Below, piece by piece: positions 43,427-55,500 of a DNA stretch of 64,000 nt; positions within the stretch are counted from its first letter, which is position 1, and each line of letters opens with the position of its first letter. The position numbers were made by a program, and so were the translations under genes. The DNA lies in contig QPMI01000682.1 of the NCBI GenBank assembly GCA_004431415.1, positions 84,248-148,247 of the forward strand, read 5' to 3'. This DNA is from Cyanophora paradoxa. Its lineage: Eukaryota; Glaucocystophyceae; Cyanophorales; Cyanophoraceae. Below the pieces are notes generated by a model. It was given only the letters and a program-made list of their open reading frames with translations. It was not told the origin of the DNA and did not search any database.

Positions 43427-43677
43427 AATTATTTCAAAAAACCTAAGGGTCCCCCCTTAGACTCAACAAAACAATGATAAAATCATATAAGTTTCATGTA
43501 TAATTACGATTGAATTCAATAAGAGATCGATTTGTTAATATAAACAAATGAATCATTTATGGATCTTAATCGAGTTTAGCGATATGTTTCCGATTAAATG
43601 AATTAAATTTAATTAAATTTAATCGAGAAAGTACATGAATATAATATCGATTAAATCAATTAACTTTTAGACCCATC

Positions 43678-43705
43678 ACACATAGTAAAATGCGGAGTTT
43701 TAACC
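43678..43705 (+). repeat. Terminal 28-bp inverted repeat, left arm
   Basis: Begins ACACATAGTAAAATGCGG and is followed by AGAG. It is the exact reverse complement of 60,511-60,538. Before the LINE insertion the two arms were about 300 bp apart. It has the same length, the same first seven bases and the same AGAG/CGAG neighbours as the palindrome arms at 21,679-21,773, but a different interior. Confidence 0.75.
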
Positions 43706-43855
43706 AGAGGCAAGATCTAATTGAGATTCAGTTATATTATTCGGAAATATATACAGATTATCGATTAACTCAGTAAGACTAATCGGAAAATAAGAGAGAT
43801 TTACGATAAAATATCGAAAAGAATACAAAATAATCGAAATAAATGAATATTCGAT

Positions 43856-43871
43856 AAGATATACACAGATT
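43856..43871 (+). repeat. Target-site duplication of LINE A, left copy
   Basis: AAGATATACACAGATT here and again at 60,433-60,448. It lies outside the T-run that is the complement of LINE A's poly(A) tail, proving that the whole 16.6-kb composite sits in one viral target site. Confidence 0.8.
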
Positions 43872-44885
43872 TTTTTTTATCAATGAATTCGCACACACCG
43901 AGACAATACGGCTAATGATAGAACTGAGGTGTCCGTAAAGTGTCAAGTCGAAAGATGAGCCTACTGGTTACGCCGGGTAGGGAACCTATCAGCCATCGGA
44001 CAGGGTGGAGCTAGTCAAGGAGACGTAAACTAAAGCAAAGCTAACCCAGAGCAGAGAGCTACTACCTATACATCTAGCCTAGCTTAGGACTAGGCTACAG
44101 AGAGGACTACCCAGGGGTCTACGAGTGCTGCCTGCTAGTGCTGCCTGCCTAGGGACCGTCGGGACGTCCGGAGCTCGCGGGCTGTTCTACTGTACGGTAG
44201 GAAAGCCAGGACGGACCCGCGGTCTAATCTGCCTACTCTCGACGCGGCCGCGACTACAGCTAGCGCGGCGGGCTCCGCGTCGAGGGGCCGCTCGCCCGAA
44301 GCGCGGGTGGAAGCACGTCGGCGTAGAGGGGCCGAGGGAATGAGGCGAGGGGGACGTTGCGGGGAAGAAGTGGGGCGGGACGGAGAAGGTCGGCGCCGGC
44401 CGTGGCGGGGAGGGGAGGGTCGGATTTCTCGGTCAGCAGGGCTTCCAGCCTCGAACCAGCCGCCGCACCCCGCCGCGGGCAATTGCGAGCCCCCCTCCGC
44501 GGCGGTCCTTCAACCCACGGTCCTGGCACGATGGCCGGGTATCTGGTGGGTGCAACGACCAGCCGAAGCCTTCCGCCAAGCCTTCCGGTCCATCGTTCCT
44601 CCCTGTCGAGGCGCGAGGAGCGTTGGCGAGGTCGTGAGTGGGAGGCAGGGCCAAGAGAGCGAGCAGGAGGGCAGAACGGGAGAGGGAGGCAAGGCAGGCG
44701 CTCGCTTGGGCGGGGCCCAGCGAGTCGGACGGGGCGGCTATATCTAGTGTGTGCGAGGCTAAGAGTAGAGCAGGGAAGTTTCTCGAGGACTAGGTATGGT
44801 GAAGTAGTAGGTAGGTGGTGTCGAGAGTCTCCTCCCGACGTAGCCCCCCCCCCCCCCCCCCCTTTCGCGCGACTCGGGGTACCGT

Positions 44886-47800
44886 TTAGAGCGGGCTAGG
44901 ATGTGGCTCCCAAGGGCGTACCTTGACGCAATCGTAGAGCTCTTGGGCGCGGAGCGCCGCCTTCCAGCCCGCGTACTCCGGTGGGCAGTCTGCGTTCCGA
45001 GCGGCGTTGAGTAGATTGTGAAGGCGAATCGGCCCGTCGCAGGCGGCGCAGACTTCCTTACAGGTCCGGGGCCGCGGGCCCGCTCTCGGGCGCGGGCGCC
45101 CGTGCGGGCGGGCGCGGTCGCTTCTTTGAGGCCTGGGAGACGCGGCAGTCGCGTTCCCACTCCGCGTTGATTTCGCAGCGACGTGACCAGAGGCGTCGGG
45201 CCCGCTCCAGAAGCGTCTGCCGAACGCGTTTAGCTGCGCGTGCCGCGTACCGGGGTGCAAGGTTCAGGCAGCGTGCGAGGGCGCTTTCTAGACTCTGCGG
45301 AGCAAGGCCCTGGAGCACCCAGAGGCGCGGGTACGCGTACGGCCTACCATCGTAGCTGCGCGCCTCGGCGTCGTCGTCCGCGACGCGGAGGAAGATTGGG
45401 ACCAGGTCGGGGGCAAGGAGGGCTCCTGCTGGCGGCGCTGTGAGTCCGTGGGCCTCTCTGTATGCGCAGAGCAGAAGTCGGTTCAGTTCGCGAGCAGTCT
45501 CCGCGCGGTGCGCGACCGCATGCGGACCCGGGCACAGGAAGACGTGCGGGAAAGTTTCAGTCGGGCCTGCGGTAAGAGCCGTCGGTGCCCGGTTCGGGCG
45601 GCTGGGCCCGCTGCTGGTTGGGCATGCGAGGCCTCTGGTGCAGTCTGGCTGTTCTGTGAGGCTGTCGGGCCGCTAGTCTCTGCACGAGGGAAAGGCGTTC
45701 TGGTGGCGCAGCCCGCACAGCGTCCCCCAGGGTTGCAGGCGGCGTAGAGTTCCTTCTGGTCACGTACCCGGACTTCGTTCGCTGGTAGCGAGCTACAGAG
45801 CAGCTGCGTCCGAAACTTGAATAGCGCGTTGCGGGCTCCATTGGCGCCTTGGAATCGGGAGCCTACGCTCGTTTCCGCATATAGCCCTGCTATGTCTGCG
45901 CCGTCGGCGCTTCGGCGCAGGAGCGCGCCAGCCAGCGGTTGTTGGGTCCAGGCAAAGTGCGTCTGGTGCTCGTGAAGTGCGTCCATGTGTGCCTTGGGTC
46001 CCCTTCCACCCGTCGTGTGCGCCCGTCGGGTCGCTGATGGTGAGCACCGCAGGCATGCTGAAGGCCGGCGGCAGAAAGAGAGGTTCATGCCGGTTTTCGT
46101 CCGCCAGATCCAGGTCGGCCGCCACGTTCGCTCCGGCGTCCGCGATGTCGTTGTGGGGTCGCGGGCGTCGCCCTTCGCGTGCGCTTTGACTTTGACGAGT
46201 TTGAGCGGCCGCCCGCGCTCCTCTAGCATTGTCCTGAGCTTGCTCCATGCGTACAGTTCCGCGGAGCAGGCGTGCCGGATGTATTCCCGCGGGCTGCGGC
46301 AGCTCGCGTGCTGGACGAAATCGGAATACCAGCGGATCGCGTTCATGTTGTCGACGTGTAGAACCGCTCCGAAAGGCGAGAGCAGGTCAGCCATGAGCGC
46401 CGCCTGGAGTTCCGCCTTGTTGATCTCCTGCAGGCCCCGGAGCCGGGCAAAGAAGTCCGTGAGGATACCCGGCGGGTGCAGGCTTGCGCCAGTTCTGAGG
46501 TCCGTTTCCGGCCAGTGTACTGCGTAGCCCGCGCGAGCGTTAACCGTCTGGCCCTCTTTCAGGCTCCCGTCCGTCCAGGCGTACGCTGGGGCGTCGGCCA
46601 CGTATGAGCCGCCGGACGCCGCCTCGGCCTCCAGGTGCTCTTTGCGGTAGCGGGCTTCGAGGCCCTTCCAGGTCTCCAGGTATGCAACCCAACTGTACGG
46701 ATCGGCCTGATAGTAGTATAGCTCGCGCGCCTCCTTGTTGGAGCTGACCGGGGGCGCTTCATCTTGCGGCAGGGGGGCAAGTCGGGCGGGTTCGCCTCGA
46801 GCGTGGCGAGGTGAGCGGCGTCGGGCTCGGAGAGGAGGTGCCAGTTGACCCTCTCATCGCCCTCCTGCTTTGCCTGCAGCAGCATCCGCCATCGGTGCGC
46901 AGTGATGGTCGCGGCCGCCTGCCTGAAGGGCTTGAAGTATTCAAGACGGGCTTGGCGCAGGACCTGGCGACTGGCGCGCCCCGAGCGCGTCTGTACCTGC
47001 CCCTCGCATTCTTCCACGGGGGCGCCCGACACTTCTACTAGCTCCACCGTGCCGGGGATCGTGCAGAGTGCGGACGCGTGCTCTACCCATCCTCCCACCG
47101 CCGTCCCGTACTTGCCCTCGTCATCGCAGGTGCTCGTCGCCCGGCAGGCCGCGCCGGCGCCTTGAGGGCAGACGTGGTTGTCGTGCCAGTGGCGGCGGCC
47201 CTCTCCCGGTACGATATTAAAGCGGCGCGCAGCTGGGGCGGGCGGCCCTTCGCGGGTCCGAGCTGACAGTGGCCATCGCAGCGGCAGTAGGCTCCGTTGG
47301 CCTCGTCGTCGGCCTCTTCTGGGACGGGGACCCAGTGCTCCAGCCGGCACTCCGTCGCTACTAGGCTGCCGGCCTCGGCCTCAGCGGAGCGGACCCGGCC
47401 GATTTCCGGTACCGCATCCGTCTCGTGAATCGTTGCGAGGTCGTAGTAGCAGACGAAGTCTCCCGGTTGGTGAATTAACTTCCTTGCCCCGCCCGGAAGC
47501 TGTACCATGGCCGAGGAAGGGGTACCGGGCGGTTGCCGCATGGGGTATCGGAGGGCGCCCGAACCGCGCCCGTCGATCGTGAGGCCTTGGCCACCGCCTT
47601 CCACCAGGCGGGCGCTGCCCAAGGGAGCGTGCCGCGGGGGCGCGGAGGTGCAGGTCTCGCCAGGTGCAGAGGCGTTCCCCATCGCGCGCCGTGACGTCGG
47701 ACATCCAGTAGAGCCGTGCGCGGTGGAGGGCGGGCGCAGCCGTGCTGAACACTTCCCGGGGAATGTGTGAGGTAAGCACGAATTCCCGGCGCAGTTCCGC

Positions 47801-50800
47801 GGGGTCGGGCCAAGTGGCTGCGGGGGGTACGGCGTGAACAAGAAGCGGGCGTGGTTGGACTGGATCCGGTAGAGCCGGCGCTGCAGGAGCGGCATCACTG
47901 CGGCGATCGCATTCGATCGAGCAAGCTGGCGTGACACTGGGGCGTTCAGGAACTCGGTCGGCAGCAGCGGGACGCCTAGCTTGCGCTGGAGGTCCGGATG
48001 CGGTGCATCATCACCTGAGATAGCAGCTCTTCCGGCTCGCCACAGAGGCGGACGAGCAGATCCGTGATTTGGTTCTTGGCCATCAGGTGCGCTGTGCGCG
48101 GCAGGCTGTACGTGCCGTGGCTCCAGAGCGCGTAGTTGGAAGTCGATGCCGCCAGGCCCCATGGTGCTTAACCACGCGCATCCAGATGGCATCTAGGCGA
48201 TCGCACTGCCTCTCTGTGAGCGGCGTCACTTTGAGCCCGTAGGCGATCCGCGCCTGCACGACGGCCTCGACAACGTAGCAGGCCTCTTGCGCGGTCAGCT
48301 GCTTACGAGCTATGACCGCCACCGTCTCGCGAGCCTGCGCTTCCATCTGTCTGATCTGCTCCTTCCACGACAGGTTCGCGGTCAGGTAGACGCCGAGCAG
48401 CTTGAAATGCTCGCCCGGTTTCAGCTTCTTGCCGACCGGACGCGGGGATTGCCGAGCAGCGGGGGTTCAGGCTCGGGTGAGATGTTGTTGTACGCAAACT
48501 CTGTTTTTCGCGCGTTGACGGCGATGTCGTGCAGGCGGAAGAATTCAGACGCCACGTCCGCGAGCATCTGGATCCCTTCGGCCGATCCGCTCATCCACTG
48601 CGTGTCGTCCGCGTAGGCGCTCCCGGTCACCCGTGCGGGGGCGAAGTCCGCGTCGTCTTCGCCCATGCCCATGACGTACGCGACCCCCGCGCCCCCTTTT
48701 CCTGCTCGAGCCTGTCCAATTCTTGTTGAGCGCAGAGCAAGGCATCGTAGAAGATGAGCCAGTGGAGCGGGGATTCGATGCCGCCCTGCGGGAGCCCACA
48801 TTCGAGTTCAAACACGTCTGACAGTCCGTGGCCCGTGATAGCTCGCGCCCGGCGTCGTTCGAATATGTTGCGGTGCAGGTCGATGTACGTCTCGGGGGCC
48901 CCGATGCGTCGGAGGGAGAGCTCCATGCTGGCCCAGGAAACTGAATCGTACGCCCATCTGATATCCTGTAGCAAGAGGTAGATGGGCTTGCGGTGCTCCT
49001 TAGCGTCCTCTAGAATAGCGACCATTAGGTGAAGGGCATCATCTGTCGCCTTAGCCTTCCTGAAGCCATAATTTACCCCCTTAAGGATTCCGTGCTTCTC
49101 GATGGCCTCGGCTAGCCGTTTCGTGACGAGGCCCGTCGTTAGCTTGAGGCCAACTTCCTGCAGCGTGATCGGGCGGAGGTTCCCTTCAATGTCTCCGTCC
49201 CAGCTCCCGTTCTTGGGGATCCCGAAGATATTGCTCTCACACATCTCGGCGGGCAGGTCGCGCAGACGGAGGGCCTCGCAGACGATGGCCATCAGGAGCC
49301 GACGACCGCGGGGGGGGTACGCCTCTGGATCCATGGCGTCCGGCAGGTCGGGGTTCCAGAGCGTCTTCAGGATCGCGTTCGTGCAGTTGGAGGGCCCTCC
49401 CGCTCCATCCGTGAGCGAGCGCACGTGTGCCCCTAGCTCTTCGTACGTAGGCTCAGCCATGACTCCCGCGAAGGCTTCCGCGGTCGCCACGTGCGTCCCG
49501 AGGGGGCGGTAGAGCGCGCGCCAGAAGTCGGGGGGCAGGAAGGCGAGCTGGGAGTCGGGTATTAAGTCCGCTGTGCACCCTACCAGGGGGTTTCTCTTCG
49601 CACACCACTGACGCCAGTGCTCCGCCATCACTGCCTTCACCTCCTCGGGGGCCGTGTAAATTTCATAGAAGTTGCCTTCGCGCGCCAGGCGGGTGACGTG
49701 CATGATCGGCTCCCCCCTGGACCGCTCCAGAATGGAGTCTAGATAGCTGCGCAGCTTGCGCGGGTCTGCAAACCGGGCCTGGCGCGCAGTAACGAATTCC
49801 TGGATCTGTCGCTGCTTCTCTGCGCGCGTCTCGTGTTGGTGGCGCCGGCGGACGCGGTTGCGCCATGCGTTCAGCGACCGGAAGTACAGCCGCCACGCTA
49901 CGTAGCGCCCCGGGAACGGCGCCTCGTCGTCAGCGTCGCGTACGGGGCGGCGGGCATGGGTTCGGGTCCGGGACGAGCCCTTTGATGAGAGCCTCCAGTT
50001 TCTCGATCCGGGCGACCAGCGGGGCCGACGGCAAGCCTCCGGGCGCTTCAACAGTCCATCCAGCGATCAGGCGCTCCACTTTCTTGGACATGACCAGCTG
50101 CCACGGCACCGCTCTGCGAGTGGGCGGGCGCGATCCGCGGGCTTTCAAGCATTTGTGTTCCTTAGCGAGCGTCAGCACCGCCTCCGTGGCCTGTCGGTAG
50201 AGAGAGCTGACCCGGTCCCTGCGCTCTTGTTCCGTGCCCGCCGCGCCTAGCGCTTTCTCAAGATCGCTTTCCAGGGCTTGCAGACGGTCTTCTACAGCCT
50301 TTCGGAAGGCCGGCAGCTTCTCCTTCTCAAGTAGGTGCGGTGCGAAGAGCGGCGGCGGGTGCGCCGGGCGGGCATCGCCCGCGGGCGGTCTGACGAGTTC
50401 GGCTTTGAGCAGATCGTAGTCGGCCATGACCGGGAAGTGGTCAGAGGGTGCGGTAGCGCCACCTCTGGCGGCAGCGGGTGCACCGCCAGGAGCGCTGGCG
50501 CGAGACCTGCAGAGTGCAACACCGCATCGATACGTCCTGCCGAGATGACCGCGGCGCCTTCGGCGACGGCGGGCCCGTCCATTTGCTGGTCCTGTTCCGA
50601 GTCCGAGTCGTCGGCGCCGTCGTCCCCGCCATCCTCTTCGGCGCCGTGCTGGCTCGGGCCGCGCCTGATGAAGGTAACTTCGTGTTCGTGGCCTTTCTGT
50701 GTCGCCGCGTCAACTAGTGCCCAGGTGCCGGTCAGTTTTCCCCACCACTCGCGTTCCGGCGTCCAGGACTGGACGAACCGTCCCGCGCGGATGCGGGACG

Positions 50801-51451
50801 TGGCCGGCGTCTTCACGGAGTTCCAGTCGCCGAGAAGGATGAGGTGCGCGGTCGAGCGCGATCGGAAGTCCGCGTAGATGCGCTCGATGCATTCGAGGAG
50901 CGCCGCCTGATCGGTCTTGTGCTCAGGCTTCCGCTGGGTGGCCGGCATGTATACGCTCACTACGAAGAGCTGGCGGTTTCCCTTGAAGCGCATTTCACAG
51001 CCGGCAAGCCGGCCCGGGTAGTGATAGTGGCGCGCGATGTGCCGCGCCCAGGGCGCCGCCACCCATAGCGCCGCTCCGTTTCCTTTCGGTTTTGTTTTCT
51101 TAATTGAGTGGATTAGGCGACCCCGCGTGATCGAGCTCTTGGGGGGCTCGCCGGGCTCCGCTGCCGGGGTGAAGAGCGCCGAGTGCAGTTCGGCGCGCGT
51201 GACTGAGAGCTCTTGGAGAGCCATCACGTCGACCCCCATTTCACGGCGAAGTCTTCGGCCTGCTGAAGCCGGCCCTCGGACGTGCCCCGCACGTTAAAGG
51301 TCATCATCCTGAGATTCCCCTCCGGCTTGTGGCGCATGAGCGATGGGGCGGGCCTATGAGGGGCTCCCTGAGGCGTAATGGGTGGTTGGGAAAAGGTCGC
51401 CAAACGAGATATGCCCGGAGCGTTAGTGTTGACGTCTACAGCGGCAGACAC
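44886..51451 (-). pseudogene. LINE A polyprotein: APE endonuclease, reverse transcriptase, RNase H, zinc C-terminus
   Basis: Reads from ~51,451 to 44,886 in several frames. Endonuclease at ~51,310-50,440 (MMTFNVRGTSEG, LLGDWNSV). RT at ~49,250-48,600 with LLLQDIRWAYDSVSW, CGLPQGGIESPLHW and the catalytic YADD at ~48,606-48,617. RNase H at ~46,590-46,130 with WTDGSL, INKAELQAAL, LHVDNMNAI and HNDIADAGAN. A C-terminal CxxC (CAACDG) and CPPEYAGW tail end the protein. Frame breaks fall mainly at homopolymers and often at different places from LINE B, so one or both copies may be functional apart from assembly errors. Confidence 0.78.
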
Positions 51452-52518
51452 GTTAGGGGGGTCGGACAGCGTCTAGGGTTGGAGGATGTCTGTGCTCGGC
51501 GGGACGCGCGCAGCGGTCCGACTGATCAGCTAGTTGGTCACATCTGGCTGCCCAGAGATGCGCGTGCACGTGGTTCCAGGCGTGCGTGTGCCTAGCCGCC
51601 CCGGACCCGTCGCCTGTGCGCCGCATCGTCCAAGTCTCAAAAGTCTGCGTTCGGGAAGCCGTCAAATTACAGCTGACACGTACAGTAGCGGCCTCGCAGG
51701 AAAGGGGCGCTAAATGCGCGTCTGGGCGGGAAATGGGCGATGCGGCTTGCCCAGCCTCAGCGACTTGGCGCTTGGGGGAGGAGGAGGAGGCGGGTCTGAG
51801 AGCGGGTCGGTAGAGAGCGGGTCGGCGGATACCCCCCGTGGGAAAAAAACAGGAAGGCGCCTGCCAACCCGCCTAGCTCGCAGCGTAGCGCTGCGTGCGC
51901 GATCACCAGTGCGAGAGTAGAGGCCGCGACAGCCTAGGTAGCGTCCGCCGCGATGTCTGCGTAGGTATGCCGGCCACTCTCTCCAAACCGCCCCGCCAAC
52001 GCGGCAACATCGCCCGGGAGTCCCTGGGTGATGTAACTGCAAGCAGTTACCGCGTCTCACGCACACCCTGGACCGCCCTCTTGAATCAATCTCCTTGCCG
52101 AGCTACGTCTGGCCTCCCTGGCCACGCCTCGCCATACACCCGCTGCCGACCCGCTCTCTACCGACCCGCTCTCAGACCCGCCTCCTCCTCCTCCCCAAGC
52201 GCCAAGTCGCTGAGGCTGGGCAAGCCGCATCGCCCATTTCCCGCCCAGACGCGCATTTAGCGCCCCTTTCCTGCGAGGCCGCTACTGTACGTGTCAGCTG
52301 TAATTTGACGGCTTCCCGAACGCAGACTTTTGAGACTTGGACGATGCGGCGCACAGGCGACGGGTCCGGGGCGGCTAGGCACACGCACGCCTGGAACCAC
52401 GTGCACGCGCATCTCTGGGCAGCCAGATGTGACCAACTAGCTGATCAGTCGGACCGCTGCGCGCGTCCCGCCGAGCACAGACATCCTCCAACCCTAGACG
52501 CTGTCCGACCCCCCTAAC

Positions 52519-55500
52519 GTGTCTGCCGCTGTAGACGTCAACACTAACGCTCCGGGGCATATCTCGTTTGGCGACCTTTTCCCAACCACCCATTACGCCT
52601 CAGGGAGCCCCCTCATAGGCCCGCCCCCATCGCTCATGCGCCACAAGCCGGAGGGGAATCTCAGGATGATGACCTTTAACGTGCGGGGCACGTCCGAGGG
52701 CCGGCTTCAGCAGGCCGAAGACTTCGCCGTGAAATGGGGGGTCGACGTGATGGCTCTCCAAGAGCTCTCAGTCACGCGCGCCGAACTGCACTCGGCGCTC
52801 TTCACCCCGGCAGCGGAGCCCGGCGAGCCCCCCAAGAGCTCGATCACGCGGGGTCGCCTAATCCACTCAATTAAGAAAACAAAACCGAAAGGAAACGGAG
52901 CGGCGCTATGGGTGGCGGCGCCCTGGGCGCGGCACATCGCGCGCCACTATCACTACCCGGGCCGGCTTGCCGGCTGTGAAATGCGCTTCAAGGGAAACCG
53001 CCAGCTCTTCGTAGTGAGCGTATACATGCCGGCCACCCAGCGGAAGCCTGAGCACAAGACCGATCAGGCGGCGCTCCTCGAATGCATCGAGCGCATCTAC
53101 GCGGACTTCCGATCGCGCTCGACCGCGCACCTCATCCTTCTCGGCGACTGGAACTCCGTGAAGACGCCGGCCACGTCCCGCATCCGCGCGGGACGGTTCG
53201 TCCAGTCCTGGACGCCGGAACGCGAGTGGTGGGGAAAACTGACCGGCACCTGGGCACTAGTTGACGCGGCGACACAGAAAGGCCACGAACACGAAGTTAC
53301 CTTCATCAGGCGCGGCCCGAGCCAGCACGGCGCCGAAGAGGATGGCGGGGACGACGGCGCCGACGACTCGGACTCGGAACAGGACCAGCAAATGGACGGG
53401 CCCGCCGTCGCCGAAGGCGCCGCGGTCATCTCGGCAGGACGTATCGATGCGGTGTTGCACTCTGCAGGTCTCGCGCCAGCGCTCCTGGCGGTGCACCCGC
53501 TGCCGCCAGAGGTGGCGCTACCGCACCCCTCTGACCACTTCCCGGTCATGGCCGACTACGATCTGCTCAAAGCCGAACTCGTCAGACCGCCCGCGGGCGA
53601 TGCCCGCCCGGCGCACCCGCCGCCGCTCTTCGCACCGCACCTACTTGAGAAGGAGAAGCTGCCGGCCTTCCGAAAGGCTGTAGAAGACCGTCTGCAAGCC
53701 CTGGAAAGCGATCTTGAGAAAGCGCTAGGCGCGGCGGGCACGGAACAAGAGCGCAGGGACCGGGTCAGCTCTCTCTACCGACAGGCCACGGAGGCGGTGC
53801 TGACGCTCGCTAAGGAACACAAATGCTTGAAAGCCCGCGGATCGCGCCGCCCACTCGCAGAGCGGTGCCGTGGCAGCTGGTCATGTCCAAGAAAGTGGAG
53901 CGCCTGATCGCTGGATGGACTGTTGAAGCGCCCGGAGGCTTGCCGTCGGCCCCGCTGGTCGCCCGGATCGAGAAACTGGAGGCTCTCATCAAAGGGCTCG
54001 TCCCCGGACCCGAACCCATGCCCCGCCGCCCCGTACGCGACGCTGACGACGAGGCGCCGTTCCCGGGGCGCTACGTAGCGTGGCGGCTGTACTTCCGGTC
54101 GCTGAACGCATGGCGCAACCGCGTCCGCCGGCGCCACCAACACGAGACGCGCGCAGAGAAGCAGCGACAGATCCAGGAATTCGTTACTGCGCGCCAGGCC
54201 CGGTTTGCAGACCCGCGCAAGCTGCGCAGCTATCTAGACTCCATTCTGGAGCGGTCCAGGGGGGAGCCGATCATGCACGTCACCCGCCTGGCGCGCGAAG
54301 GCAACTTCTATGAAATTTACACGGCCCCGAGGAGGTGAAGGCAGTGATGGCGGAGCACTGGCGTCAGTGGTGTGCGAAGAGAAACCCCTGGTAGGGTGCA
54401 CAGCGGACTTAATACCCGACTCCCAGCTCGCCTTCCTGCCCCCGACTTCTGGCGCGCGCTCTACCGCCCCTCGGGACGCACGTGGCGACCGCGGAAGCCT
54501 TCGCGGGAGTCATGGCTGAGCCTACGTACGAAGAGCTAGGGGCACACGTGCGCTCGCTCACGGATGGAGCGGGAGGGCCCTCCAACTGCACGAACGCGAT
54601 CCTGAAGACGCTCTGGAACCCGACCTGCCGGACGCCATGGATCCAGAGGCGTACCCCCCCGCGGTCGTCGGCTCCTGATGGCCATCGTCTGCGAGGCCCT
54701 CCGCCTGCGCGACCTGCCCGCCGAGATGTGTGAGAGCAATATCTTCGGGATCCCAAGAACGGGAGCTGGGACGGAGACATTGAAGGGAACCTCCGCCCGA
54801 TCACGCTGCAGGAAGTTGGCCTCAAGCTAACGACGGGCCTCGTCACGAAACGGCTAGCCGAGGCCATCGAGAAGCACGGAATCCTTAAGGGGTAAATTAT
54901 GGCTTCAGGAAGGCTAAGGCGACAGATGATGCCCTTCACCTAATGGTCGCTATTCTAGAGGACGCTAAGGAGCACCGCAAGCCCATCTACCTCTTGCTAC
55001 AGGATATCAGACGGGCGTACGATTCAGTTTCCTGGGCCAGCATGGAGCTCTCCCTCCGACGCATCGGGGCCCCGAGACGTACATCGACCTGCACCGCAAC
55101 ATATTCGAACGACGCCGGGCGCGAGCTATCACGGGCCACGGACTGTCAGACGTGTTTGAACTCGAATGTGGGCTCCCGCAGGGCGGCATCGAATCCCCGC
55201 TCCACTGGCTCATCTTCTACGATGCCTTGCTCTGCGCTCAACAAGAATTGGACAGGCTCGAGCAGGAAAAGGGGGCGCGGGGGTCGCGTACGTCATGGGC
55301 ATGGGCGAAGACGACGCGGACTTCGCCCCCGCACGGGTGACCGGGAGCGCCTACGCGGACGACACGCAGTGGATGAGCGGATCGGCCGAAGGGATCCAGA
55401 TGCTCGCGGACGTGGCGTCTGAATTCTTCCGCCTGCACGACATCGCCGTCAACGCGCGGAAAACAGAGTTTGCGTACAACAACGTCTCACCCGAGCCTGC

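Larger units (their letters stand above)
42827..43677. other. AT-rich viral 3' region, no gene seen
   Basis: About 850 bases after speD without a credible ORF. Holds a strong hairpin (42,885-42,931), an iteron module (43,316-43,426) and, from about 43,500, many ATCGATT/AATCGA words like those before the palindrome at 21,679. The X/Y tandem array of elements 1 and 2 is not present here. Confidence 0.6.

Noticed and set aside
1-43871. Assignment to mavirus or a named EMALE type and to Cafeteria as host
   Set aside because: AT/GC contrast and nested retroelements are similar, but the retroelements are LINEs and the fibre/SpeD/patatin content is not something I can match; the host cannot be fixed from this window.
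1-43871. tRNA genes or spliceosomal introns in the viral part
   Set aside because: No cloverleaf-like segment was noticed, and viral frames are continuous apart from single-base breaks and insertions.
44125-45700. Host genes on both strands in the LINE 3' regions
   Set aside because: Every such frame appears mirrored at 58,300-59,850 in the second LINE copy and overlaps the polyprotein or its untranslated region.
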